From NCBI RefSeq assembly GCF_000768705.1, contig NZ_AVPJ01000013.1:1-64000 (forward strand): DNA of 64,000 bases. The letters are read 5' to 3'. The translations under genes were made by a program, and so were the position numbers. Source of the stretch: Knoellia sinensis KCTC 19936 (lineage in GTDB: Bacteria > Actinomycetota > Actinomycetes > Actinomycetales > Dermatophilaceae). The notes under the pieces were generated by a model. It had not been told where the DNA came from. It did no database searches and saw only the letters and a program-made list of their open reading frames with translations. Positions 1 through 7,619 of this stretch are shown piece after piece (the stretch's first letter is position 1; each line of letters starts with the position of its first letter).

Positions 1-25
1 TTGACGACTTACAACCCTGGGATGT

Positions 26-44
26 CTAACCCCCTGCTTGCAAA
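26..44 (+). repeat. Distal attachment site copy (19 bp)
   Basis: CTAACCCCCTGCTTGCAAA is identical to 27150-27168 inside tRNA-Ala. It is a direct repeat bounding the element. Bases 1-25 to its left do not resemble the T-arm and acceptor stem expected of a displaced tRNA end. Confidence 0.82.
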
Positions 45-127
45 CTCGGCGCCTAGCCATCGTGACGCCCCGTCTGTGCGCGGGCTGCGCCACCGGGTGT
101 CACATGTTGCCGGGTGTGGGGCGGTGG

Positions 128-153
128 GTTGCAGTACTTCGTTGCAGTACTTC
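128..153 (+). repeat. Tandem 13-bp direct repeat
   Basis: GTTGCAGTACTTC occurs twice without a gap, between the distal attachment site and the wHTH gene. It could bind a protein or be a simple duplication; nothing else supports a role. Confidence 0.6.
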
Positions 154-192
154 GGACGGTGCCCGAGATCGTTGGGAAGACCTCTCGCCGCT

Positions 193-519
193 CTACTCAA
201 CAGCACCACGGCGCGTGCCAGACCGGCGCCTTGGAAGTGCTTCCGCCTCGAGAATCGCGGTGGCCACCTCGATGACCTCCCACCAGGCGCTGTCAGTGCG
301 GAAGTAGTAGACGCGGTTCTCACCGTCAGGCCGTTCCTCGTCCAACATCCCTGCTCGAGTGAGCCGAGCCAGCTCTTGCCGGATCGCAGTCGGCGAGCCC
401 AGCTCCCGAGGTGGCTCGGACTGAAAGAAGTCAGGCTTCTCGCGGGCAAGGATCCACATGGCCACGGGCAGCCGGCATCGGCGACCGAACAGGTCAGCAC
501 TGATTCGACCAGCATCCAT
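193..519 (-). CDS. Winged-helix transcriptional regulator (ArsR/MarR-like)
   Basis: A 108-residue protein with a wHTH pattern across about residues 8-92: a first helix (ADLFGRRCRLPVAMWIL), a recognition-helix stretch (SPTAIRQELARLTRAGML) and a wing (DEERPDGENRVYYFR), followed by an amphipathic helix that could dimerise. It is divergent from the adenine methyltransferase starting at 587, and an 11-bp palindrome (540-550) lies about 20 bp before its ATG. That arrangement suggests it controls its own expression and that of the restriction-modification genes, as controller proteins do. This is inference from layout; the fold call is reasonable but the exact family is not settled. Confidence 0.7.
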   Translation of the reverse strand: MDAGRISADLFGRRCRLPVAMWILAREKPDFFQSEPPRELGSPTAIRQELARLTRAGMLDEERPDGENRVYYFRTDSAWWEVIEVATAILEAEALPRRRSGTRRGAVE

Positions 520-539
520 GTCAGAGGCCTCTTATAAAC

Positions 540-550
540 CTTGTAACAAG
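540..550. promoter_or_regulatory. Putative operator, 11-bp palindrome
   Basis: CTTGTAACAAG is a perfect inverted repeat around a central A. It lies in the short divergent spacer between the wHTH gene and the methyltransferase, where an autoregulatory operator would be expected. Confidence 0.4.
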
Positions 551-586
551 TAACATGCGACTACAACCAAGGATCGGAGCTACACC

Positions 587-1798
587 TTGCGCCGTCAACC
601 GCTTCCGTCATCACGGTACGACCGCGGGCCCGCACAGACGGCCGAGTTGCTCTGGCCCGGCAAGAGCACCGGTGCTCTTAGGACTCTGGCCCCGGTTACG
701 TCGTCAGCTCGAGCCAGTTGGGATCTCAGGGGCCGATTGGTGCGGGGGGAACGAGCTCACAGCCTCCTCATTCACGGCGATGCAGGCAAGGGCTTGGACG
801 AACTACGTGCGACAACCGGCGACCAGTCCCTGGCTGGCACTGTCAAGCTGTGCTACATCGATCCGCCCTACAACACCGGCGAGCGATTCGCGCATTACAA
901 CGACCGCGCTGACCGCGCTGAGTGGCTGAGCACTCTTCACGAGCACCTGCTCGCGGCGCGCGAGCTTCTGGCACCCGACGGGAGCCTGTGGCTACACCTC
1001 GATGACTCGGAACAGCACCGCGCACGATGCGTCCTAGACGAAGTGTTTGGGGAGGACTGCTTCGTCGCGACCATCGTCTGGCAGAAGCGCACAACGCGAG
1101 ACAACCGCAAGTCGTTTAGTTCGATGCACGACTACATCCATATCTATGCTCCTGCGGGGCCAAAAGCGTGGAAGAAGGTTCGCAACGGGCTCCCGGACAC
1201 GGGGGCGTTCGCCAACCCGGACAACGATCCACGAGGAAGCTGGCGATCGATCCCGATGAACGTTCAGGCGGGTCACGCCACGGCCAGTCAGTTCTACACC
1301 GTCGTCACTCCTACGGGCGTCCAGCACGATCCCCCTCCCGGCCGGTGCTGGACATACACAGCTGAACGGCTGGCAGAGTTGGATGCTGAAGGCCGCGTGT
1401 ACTGGCCGCGCGGGGGCGACGGTAAGCCACGGCTCAAGCGATTCGAGAGTGAGGTGACGGGCCTAGCGCCGTTCACTATTTGGTCCTCAGACGAGGTGGG
1501 TGACACTGGCGCCGCCAAGCGCGGGTTGCTCAGCGAGTTCCCTCACCAACAGGCGTTCGACACGCCAAAGCCCTTGGCCCTATTGGAGCGAATCGTCTCA
1601 ATTGCGACCGAGCCGGGTGACGTGGTGCTCGACTACTACCTGGGATCAGGAACTACCGCCGTCGCCGCGCAGCGTCTCGGGCGGCGCTGGGTCGGAATCG
1701 AGCAGAACCTTCGGACTATCGAGCAGTTCGCGCTGCCGCGTCTGAGTACCGCGTGGGACTCATTCCCTGACGAAGGCTTCGCGTTCGCTCAAATCTGA
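587..1798 (+). CDS. Site-specific DNA adenine methyltransferase, beta class
   Basis: The 403-residue protein has the catalytic motif IV as IDPPYNTGERF near residue 90 and the AdoMet-binding motif I as DYYLGSGTTAVA near residue 350. This motif order (IV before I) defines beta-class amino-methyltransferases of the type III Mod/type II M kind; DPPY favours N6-adenine. Target-recognition sequence probably lies between the motifs. The TTG start at 587 is preceded by GGAG at about 8 nt, and the early AELLWPGKS stretch looks native, so I kept it. It is followed after 58 nt by a PLD-type nuclease on the same strand and should protect host DNA from it. Confidence 0.88.
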   Translation: MRRQPLPSSRYDRGPAQTAELLWPGKSTGALRTLAPVTSSARASWDLRGRLVRGERAHSLLIHGDAGKGLDELRATTGDQSLAGTVKLCYIDPPYNTGERFAHYNDRADRAEWLSTLHEHLLAARELLAPDGSLWLHLDDSEQHRARCVLDEVFGEDCFVATIVWQKRTTRDNRKSFSSMHDYIHIYAPAGPKAWKKVRNGLPDTGAFANPDNDPRGSWRSIPMNVQAGHATASQFYTVVTPTGVQHDPPPGRCWTYTAERLAELDAEGRVYWPRGGDGKPRLKRFESEVTGLAPFTIWSSDEVGDTGAAKRGLLSEFPHQQAFDTPKPLALLERIVSIATEPGDVVLDYYLGSGTTAVAAQRLGRRWVGIEQNLRTIEQFALPRLSTAWDSFPDEGFAFAQI

Positions 1799-1856
1799 GT
1801 TTCACACGTGCATCGTCGCTATCATCGGTCCGATGAGACGGATTCGGCGGTGACCG

Positions 1857-2918
1857 GTGCTCAAATTTCAGATTGCTGGGGCACCTGGGGGCTACCTACT
1901 CGAACACTTGCTGCTCGAGTCCATCGGGGCGGAGCGGGGCGGAGGGATCTTCGCTTGGGCCAATACCAACGGGGTCAAGAGCCTCTTAGAAGATGATGCT
2001 TTCGATGAGTTCCTTCTCGCTGGGAACTTCCGGCTTTTCGTCGGCACCGACTCAATCACCGACCCTCCCGCCGTAGACAAGCTAGTTCAAGTGGCTACCA
2101 AACGGCCGCGCCTGGACGTTCGGGCCTTCATGAGTCCGACGACCTCACTCTTCCACCCCAAGCTGGCGTGGTTTGAGCACACGACGCACTTGAGCCTGAT
2201 CGTCGGTTCAGGAAACCTCACCATGGGCGGGCTTCGGTCCAACTGGGAGGCCTTCGTATCGTTGAAGCTGACTGGCAACGATCGGCGCGACGCGCTGACC
2301 AGCATCGAGGCCTTCCTCACTTCTGTGACAGGCCATCTGCTGCCTATCACGGACCCACGCGTACGCGAAAGGGCCGAGAGGAACACTGGCAACGAGCGAA
2401 GCCTGCGAGCTCCTGGCGTCGTGACTTCGAAGAAACCAACTGTCACATCGTCCGTAAGTCAAGTCCTCGTTGCCGAAATCCCTAGGTCAGGCAACCGTTG
2501 GAAGCAGGCAAATTTCGATCAGGAGAACTACACGGACTTCTTCGGCGCGAAGGTCGGATCCCAGCGTCGCATTTCCCTGCACCACGTAGATTCCTCCGGC
2601 GTAGTGGGCGCGGTGGAAAGTCGCCCGAGTGTCGAGGTTGCTAGCCAGAATTATCGGTTCGAGCTTGCGGCGGCGGGAGGAATTGCGTACCCGTCTGGCG
2701 GACCACCCATTGGGGTCTTCCTTCGCCTGATGACTGGGGAGTTCCTTTACTCGTTGCTCCTGCCAGGGGATCCGGGGTATAGCGAACTTGATGGCCTACT
2801 TTCAGCCAACTGGCAAGGGCGAGCCGATCACAAGCGCCGAGTCCGCTTCTCTACGGACCAAGTTCAGCAAGCTTGGCCTGCTTCACCACTGTGGACTGTC
2901 GCCCTGCCCGCCCTCTAG
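1857..2918 (+). CDS. PLD-family restriction endonuclease (NgoFVII/BfiI-like)
   Basis: The 353-residue protein has an N-terminal phospholipase D-type nuclease half with one HxK motif (H100, K102 in FHPKLAWF) followed by GSGN near residue 118. A single such motif implies a dimeric active site, as in BfiI. The C-terminal half has RSGNRWKQANFDQENYTDFFG near residue 215, a pattern I associate with the B3-like DNA-binding domain of NgoFVII-type enzymes. Start is GTG at 1857. PLD nucleases of this type cut without metal ions. Its stop codon overlaps by 4 nt (CTAG) the stop of the convergent D12 methyltransferase. Family call is good; the recognition site cannot be read from sequence. Confidence 0.8.
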   Translation: MLKFQIAGAPGGYLLEHLLLESIGAERGGGIFAWANTNGVKSLLEDDAFDEFLLAGNFRLFVGTDSITDPPAVDKLVQVATKRPRLDVRAFMSPTTSLFHPKLAWFEHTTHLSLIVGSGNLTMGGLRSNWEAFVSLKLTGNDRRDALTSIEAFLTSVTGHLLPITDPRVRERAERNTGNERSLRAPGVVTSKKPTVTSSVSQVLVAEIPRSGNRWKQANFDQENYTDFFGAKVGSQRRISLHHVDSSGVVGAVESRPSVEVASQNYRFELAAAGGIAYPSGGPPIGVFLRLMTGEFLYSLLLPGDPGYSELDGLLSANWQGRADHKRRVRFSTDQVQQAWPASPLWTVALPAL

Positions 2919-4240
2919 TTCGAACCGACGATCAGGACCTCGGCGTTGCCGCGCACTTCAGCACTCACCTCCACTCGATTGAAGCGGCTGTGTGAAGACG
3001 ACTGGATGGTGAGGACCTGGACGTCCGCGAAATACTCGGACGCCAACGACGTGAGGCCGTCGATGGACACCAGCCGGGTCTCGGGCCTCGCTTTAGTCCC
3101 CTCGCTCATTGGCGAGTAGGACAAGACCAGCGGCACGTCGAGGCGCTTGGCATTCGCGAATAACTCTTGGAACGCTGGCATCACCAGTGATCGAATGCTG
3201 AATGGCGACTGATGGCGATTCTGTCGATACAGGCCGCGACTGGGCTGAGACGACCCTGGAACCAGGGTGACACCTGGGTCGTCGTCAAGAACAAGCGTCT
3301 CGAGGACATGGTAGAAGCGGCTGTAGTGGTCTCGCGTATATGGGGGATCCGCGTAAATCACGCCGACCTCGGGACCCAAGTTGGCGAGCATCGAGGTGTA
3401 GTCAGCTTGGACGGCCCGACATTCGAACCTAGTAGGCGTGAGCGAGGCGTACCTCGTGAGCCATGTTTCAAAGGCAGGAAGAGTCTGCACGCCCCTGCTG
3501 CGCATCACCTGTCGGATCCAGTTCCGCTTCAGGCTGCCCACTGCTGTGCGAGGCTGAATGGGCTGAGCGAAGTGGCTTCCAACCGTCGAGACGAGGTCGC
3601 TCGCTACGCCTAGCAGGGCGGCGGTGGCGGTGGCGTCACGTTGCTTGCCCCAAGTCGTTCGAAGCGCGTATCGCAGGGCATCGAGCGCGGCAGCTTGGCG
3701 ATACGAGAAGTAGACACCTCCGTAGTAGCGCGTCATCGTTGCCATCCGGTCGTCGAGGACTGATCGTGCCGTCTCTTTGGCCGCCTGCAACTGAGACGAG
3801 CCGCGTCCAGTGGTGGTCAATGAACCGTGCTCGATGATGTCAGCCAAGGTGCCTGGATCCGCATCGGCGTTGCTCATGGCCCGCTCTTCCAAGACCAAAA
3901 GATCCTGCATCCCTGACTCGGTTTCGGCCAGCCAACCGTGTGCGGCTTCCATGACGGAGCGAACCTCGCCGGAGGTGAAGGCACGAGGGCGAGTCAGCGC
4001 TTGGGCGAGCACGGCCGAGTAAGCCTGGACGTCGGAAGAGATGACCGGGCGCGTCATCGCTAGGCGCCGCCCTACGACCGACGTTCCCGCGAAGAGGTCG
4101 CAAGCGGTGCTGTCCGGCGCTGCGACAGCGGACACCGCTGCTTCAATGGCGCTGAGGAAGCGCGACTTGTTGCCCATGTAGTGAATGGGCCGAAACTCGG
4201 CCACCGGCGCTACACGTGGCCCAGCTTCACTGTCGCTCAT
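2915..4240 (-). CDS. D12-class (alpha) adenine-specific DNA methyltransferase
   Basis: The 441-residue protein opens with FRPIHYMGNKSRFL, typical of the Dam/D12 family. AdoMet motif I is CDLFAGTSVVG (about residues 47-57) and the catalytic motif IV is YADPPYTRDHY (D298 to Y301). Motif I before IV places it in the alpha class, a different class from the upstream methyltransferase. A nuclease flanked by two methyltransferases of different classes suggests an asymmetric target in which each strand is modified by its own enzyme, as in type IIS systems such as BfiI. It converges on the nuclease gene with a 4-nt overlap. Confidence 0.88.
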   Translation of the reverse strand: MSDSEAGPRVAPVAEFRPIHYMGNKSRFLSAIEAAVSAVAAPDSTACDLFAGTSVVGRRLAMTRPVISSDVQAYSAVLAQALTRPRAFTSGEVRSVMEAAHGWLAETESGMQDLLVLEERAMSNADADPGTLADIIEHGSLTTTGRGSSQLQAAKETARSVLDDRMATMTRYYGGVYFSYRQAAALDALRYALRTTWGKQRDATATAALLGVASDLVSTVGSHFAQPIQPRTAVGSLKRNWIRQVMRSRGVQTLPAFETWLTRYASLTPTRFECRAVQADYTSMLANLGPEVGVIYADPPYTRDHYSRFYHVLETLVLDDDPGVTLVPGSSQPSRGLYRQNRHQSPFSIRSLVMPAFQELFANAKRLDVPLVLSYSPMSEGTKARPETRLVSIDGLTSLASEYFADVQVLTIQSSSHSRFNRVEVSAEVRGNAEVLIVGSN

Positions 4241-4594
4241 TGGCCGATTGTTGCAGGCCCCTCCCTCAGAGCCGGGAACCAGCCGGGATGTTGCTTTCGA
4301 GTCCGCGCCACGAACCAGAGCAGCCAGCCGGGATGTAATCCGCCCCGGGCCCGACCAAGGCCGACGGTGGGTGCTGACCCAGAGGGCCAGGTCTCGGCCA
4401 GGCTGGGTGCCCGACCCGCACTACGCCGTTACGAGCCCACAGAACGGGCGTCGAGGACGGCGCGCCAGCGCCGCCCGCAGATGGCCGGCCCGGCGAAGCC
4501 GGGCCTTGATTGTATAGAGGTCAATTCAGCAAGGCCGCGTGCAAATCCTTGCTCTCTATGCTGGCTCGCGTAACAGATGGCTGAGGGTGCCTGA
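4241..4594. other. Intergenic 354 bp, no gene seen
   Basis: Between the D12 methyltransferase start and the end of the ApeA-like gene. The phrase AGCCGGGATGT occurs twice (near 4281 and 4324). No convincing reading frame, RNA or terminator hairpin. It should hold the methyltransferase promoter. Confidence 0.4.
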
Positions 4595-5941
4595 CTAAAC
4601 CTCCCGCTTGAGAGTACCGTCCTCGAGCACTTGGACGCCGTTGAGTCGGAACTTTTCGACGACCTGGTACACCGCGTTCGTCCGCGTAAAGCCCTGTTTG
4701 ACCTTGGGAGGAATGCAGAGAAGGTCTAGGACCTGCATCCGCATGACCAATTTTGCCAAGTTGGTGATGACGGCAAGTTCGACACCGTTCGGACGATTGG
4801 GTCTGTCGGCGTGCTTCAAATCGTTGGTTGTCTTGGCTATGGCTCGAGCGATGCCAGCCTCGGTCCCAATGGCGGACCAGTCGTGTTCCGTTGCCGCTAG
4901 GCAGCGTTCGATTTGTTCCGCCAGCGTCCTTCTGGGACGCCGCAGTGGATCGCGATAGTGGCCGGCAGCTTCCAAGGACATGGCAGCCATGATCAGTTGG
5001 GGTTCTCTGAATCGAGAGGCGCCGTTGATGACTTCGACCGCTGGCTCGATGGCGCGCCTGAGGATGTGGTCGTCGTAAAGCCGATACCAGCGCTTGAGTC
5101 CGGCGGTTCCCAGATCGGAGAGTTTGAACACTGGGAGACTGAGGTCCGACGTACTTGGGACCGCCTGCTCACCGTCCTCAGAGGTCCGCTGCAACTGCAC
5201 GTCCACAGGACTAGGCTCCCTGGCTTCACCGCTGAGCATCCACGTGGGGAAGTTGTCGTCTCTAATACTGTGCTCACGCCAGTAGAGTGGAGTGCCGAAC
5301 GCGAGCACTAGTAGTGCGCGAACGGGCCACTGCGACACAAGGTAACCCTCGGGAGTCTCCCCCCTTCCTCTGGTGGTCGTCAGAAACGCCTGTGACGTCG
5401 CATCAAAACTATGACCGAATCGTGCGCTCCATATCGCGTCAGCACGGATCTCATGTGTGTAGCCGCCATGTCGCCAGCGGAAGTGCTGGGATGGCTTGAG
5501 GGTGGCAGTAATGGGGTCTTCTCGAGTGCGGCGTTCGCCGACTTCGACGGAACCGACGTTGGTGAACTCCGAAAGGCCGTCGATCTGCGATGTGAACTCG
5601 CGTATGCGGTAGGTGTCCTTCAACCTTCGAGGTCTGCCGGCGAAAGTCACAGACGGCGACAGTCGCCCTACGCGATAGACGCCTCCTGTATGGCCTCGCC
5701 ACCTCAACCCCGTGAGGGTGGCCACTCCGCGGTCATCGCAGAAGAGCAGAGTCTCGGGGGGTCGCTCTCTATCGAACCAGTCGACGGCATGAGAGAACTG
5801 GGGAGCGCCTTTGATGTAAGGCACCGAAAGGAGTGGTCCCATCCGCGGCTCATAGGTGAGGGTTGCCGCTTGGTGGGGGGTCTCAGCTCCGTCCACGAGA
5901 TGTCCGATCCGGGTCTGTTCGGGCTCCACAGCGCCTGCCAT
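4595..5941 (-). CDS. ApeA-like HEPN-domain protein, candidate abortive anti-phage effector
   Basis: The 448-residue protein has two parts. Residues about 40-240 are beta-rich and unlike common enzymes, consistent with an ApeA-type N-terminal domain. Residues about 290-430 are mostly helical, with the pattern LIMAAMSLEAAGHY, then a tRNA-cleaving HEPN-like stretch ending TTNDLKHADR. In classical HEPN RNases the motif is R-N-x-x-x-H; here the Arg position reads Thr, with N, D and H kept, so activity may be altered. ApeA proteins give phage resistance in other bacteria. It neighbours the restriction-modification locus, which fits a defence island. Assignment is by pattern only and needs a profile search. 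Confidence 0.45.
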   Translation of the reverse strand: MAGAVEPEQTRIGHLVDGAETPHQAATLTYEPRMGPLLSVPYIKGAPQFSHAVDWFDRERPPETLLFCDDRGVATLTGLRWRGHTGGVYRVGRLSPSVTFAGRPRRLKDTYRIREFTSQIDGLSEFTNVGSVEVGERRTREDPITATLKPSQHFRWRHGGYTHEIRADAIWSARFGHSFDATSQAFLTTTRGRGETPEGYLVSQWPVRALLVLAFGTPLYWREHSIRDDNFPTWMLSGEAREPSPVDVQLQRTSEDGEQAVPSTSDLSLPVFKLSDLGTAGLKRWYRLYDDHILRRAIEPAVEVINGASRFREPQLIMAAMSLEAAGHYRDPLRRPRRTLAEQIERCLAATEHDWSAIGTEAGIARAIAKTTNDLKHADRPNRPNGVELAVITNLAKLVMRMQVLDLLCIPPKVKQGFTRTNAVYQVVEKFRLNGVQVLEDGTLKREV

Positions 5942-6141
5942 GACGTGAATCTACGCTTGAGTCGCGGACATCTTCGACAACGGCGCCCCAGGCACAAGTT
6001 GACGAGCACCGATCCGGCCATTGCCTCCATAACAAGAATCGCAAGCACGATGCAATGTTGCTGGGTGCAATTATCCGTAGGGGTGGCCAGGCGCAGCGTG
6101 ACGCCCCGTCGGACGGCTGACGCAAGTTGGTGACTCTGGAC

Positions 6142-6492
6142 TCAACCTGTCTGCCCCCGCAGATGCTCAGGGAGCCAAATGAGACCCGAGAGATCGTAAA
6201 GTGCGCGCCCCTGTGCGTCTTCGTCGACCTTGAGATAGACATCCGGTTCGTCCACCTCTGTTCGAGTGACGATGAGCTTGTCACCGACCTCCGTCGGAAA
6301 TCCCCAGTCGCCATTTGGGTCGTTGGCGCGCCACCGGTCGAGGAAGTCACCTGTAGCATCTGCCGTTGCGACTGGCCGGCCGAAACCGTTCCAGGTTCCC
6401 TCCAGCATGTATGCAGCCTTGAGCGCCATGCTCTCGCAGATGTTTTCTGGAGCAGAGTCCAGACAGACAAGTAGCTTTTGCTCCCTCGTCAT
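6142..6492 (-). CDS. Hypothetical protein, 116 aa
   Basis: An acidic protein without signal peptide or membrane segment. ATG at 6492 is preceded by a strong AGGAGG at ideal spacing, which favours it over a longer frame that begins upstream. The sequence has no motif I recognise (MTREQKLLVCLDSAP... ending LPEHLRGQTG). It lies 200 bp upstream of the ApeA-like gene on the same strand, so they could share a transcript, and it may be an accessory factor or an unrelated passenger. Confidence 0.6.
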   Translation of the reverse strand: MTREQKLLVCLDSAPENICESMALKAAYMLEGTWNGFGRPVATADATGDFLDRWRANDPNGDWGFPTEVGDKLIVTRTEVDEPDVYLKVDEDAQGRALYDLSGLIWLPEHLRGQTG

Positions 6493-6956
6493 GGCTCCTC
6501 CTGACGTGTTGGCGGTTGGGATCACCAGTCTGACCCAAACGGACCTCGCGCCTGCAGCGTTATCCACAGGTCTGGCAGACCTCCCGCGTCTTTGCACCGA
6601 CCGAAAGCCAAGCGGCACCTGGGTGCCCGGCTGCGATGCCGAAACGGAAGCTAGCCACACGGGTCTGAGAACCCGAGCCCCAAGGGTCCGGGACGGCGGG
6701 GGCTTACGGAAGCCAGCCACGCGCGTTCACCCCCGTCCTCGTCATCAGCGCCTGTAACGCAACGCGCCTCGCAGGCGAGCCGGGAACAAGGTCAACCACA
6801 GGTGACCGGCCGCTGTCCCCACACCGAACGGAATCTCAGCTCAGGTCAGCGCTTCTTCAAGAGTTGGTAAAGGATCCGGTTCCAACTGGATGCATCGCAT
6901 GACCCGCTGCGCAATGGCTGTGGAGGAACACGCCTCCACGGATGCAAGGGGACACC
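6493..6956. other. Divergent spacer, 464 bp, promoter region of transfer operon
   Basis: Separates the leftward defence genes from the rightward T4SS-like operon. It ends with a small hairpin GTGGAGG/CCTCCAC (6920-6926 and 6933-6939) just before the ribosome-binding site of the first transfer gene. No gene seen; the origin of transfer could lie here but I cannot identify one. Confidence 0.4.
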
Positions 6957-7214
6957 ATGCACACCATCGTCAGCACACTCGTCGCCGCTCCTGGCGACAC
7001 CACCAACCTGCAGGAGTGGATCAAGAGCAACATCATCCCGCTGCTGCTCCTGCTCATCGCGGTCATGCTCTTCGTCGTCGCCCAACGAGGCGACAACGCC
7101 AAGGCCATGCGAGTCGTCGGAGGGGTCGTCATCGCCCTCGCCGTCCTCGGTCTTGCGACAAGCGGTCAGGCCGGCGAAGTCGGCACCTGGCTCGCCAGCC
7201 TCGTGACGGGCTGA
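6957..7214 (+). CDS. Small membrane protein, first gene of T4SS-like operon (pilin-like size)
   Basis: An 85-residue protein with two hydrophobic segments (about residues 28-45 and 58-76) separated by a short charged loop (QRGDNAKAMR). ATG at 6957 follows AAGGGG. Size, topology and position before a TcpE-like gene and a VirB4-like ATPase recall VirB2/TrbC-type subunits or small accessory proteins of Gram-positive conjugation channels, but sequence alone does not prove pilin function. Confidence 0.6.
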   Translation: MHTIVSTLVAAPGDTTNLQEWIKSNIIPLLLLLIAVMLFVVAQRGDNAKAMRVVGGVVIALAVLGLATSGQAGEVGTWLASLVTG

Positions 7215-7217
7215 GCC

Positions 7218-7619
7218 ATGCGACTGCCTGTCGACGATGAGATCTACAACGTCAACTCGGTCTGGTTGGGTCCACCCGGACGCACCCTGCCGTTCCGCGC
7301 GCGGTACGTCGCGTATGCCGTAGGGGCGGTCGTTTTCGTTCTGCTGCAGGCGATCGAGCGCCGACTCGGCATCGGGCTCGGCTTCTTCGTACTGGCCTAC
7401 AGCGTCCTCGCCACTGTCGGAATCACGCGAGGCATCCTCGCGCTGGTTGATCACGACCGACCCGTGTTCTCGGCGCTGCGCACGCTGGCCAACGAGGTCG
7501 GCGCACCCCGAGCCGACACGCGTCTTCGTCGCGTCACAATCCGCCCGGCTCGGGTTCGAGCCGTCCCCTCTCGCCCGAGCCGGGTGCCCCCGCATGGCAG
7601 GACGGAGGTGGCGGCATGA
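7218..7619 (+). CDS. TcpE/PrgI-like conjugation membrane protein
   Basis: A 133-residue protein with a short N-terminal cytoplasmic part, two transmembrane helices (about residues 30-45 and 50-72) and a basic, Pro/Arg-rich C-terminus. This layout and its place just before a VirB4-type ATPase (4-nt ATGA overlap) match TcpE/PrgI-class proteins, which help hold the ATPase at the membrane. The call depends on context and topology. Confidence 0.6.
   Translation: MRLPVDDEIYNVNSVWLGPPGRTLPFRARYVAYAVGAVVFVLLQAIERRLGIGLGFFVLAYSVLATVGITRGILALVDHDRPVFSALRTLANEVGAPRADTRLRRVTIRPARVRAVPSRPSRVPPHGRTEVAA

Noticed and set aside
6493-6720. Longer N-terminus for the 116-residue protein
   Set aside because: ATG 6492 has an ideal AGGAGG; the upstream part is Arg/Pro/Ser-rich and looks untranslated.
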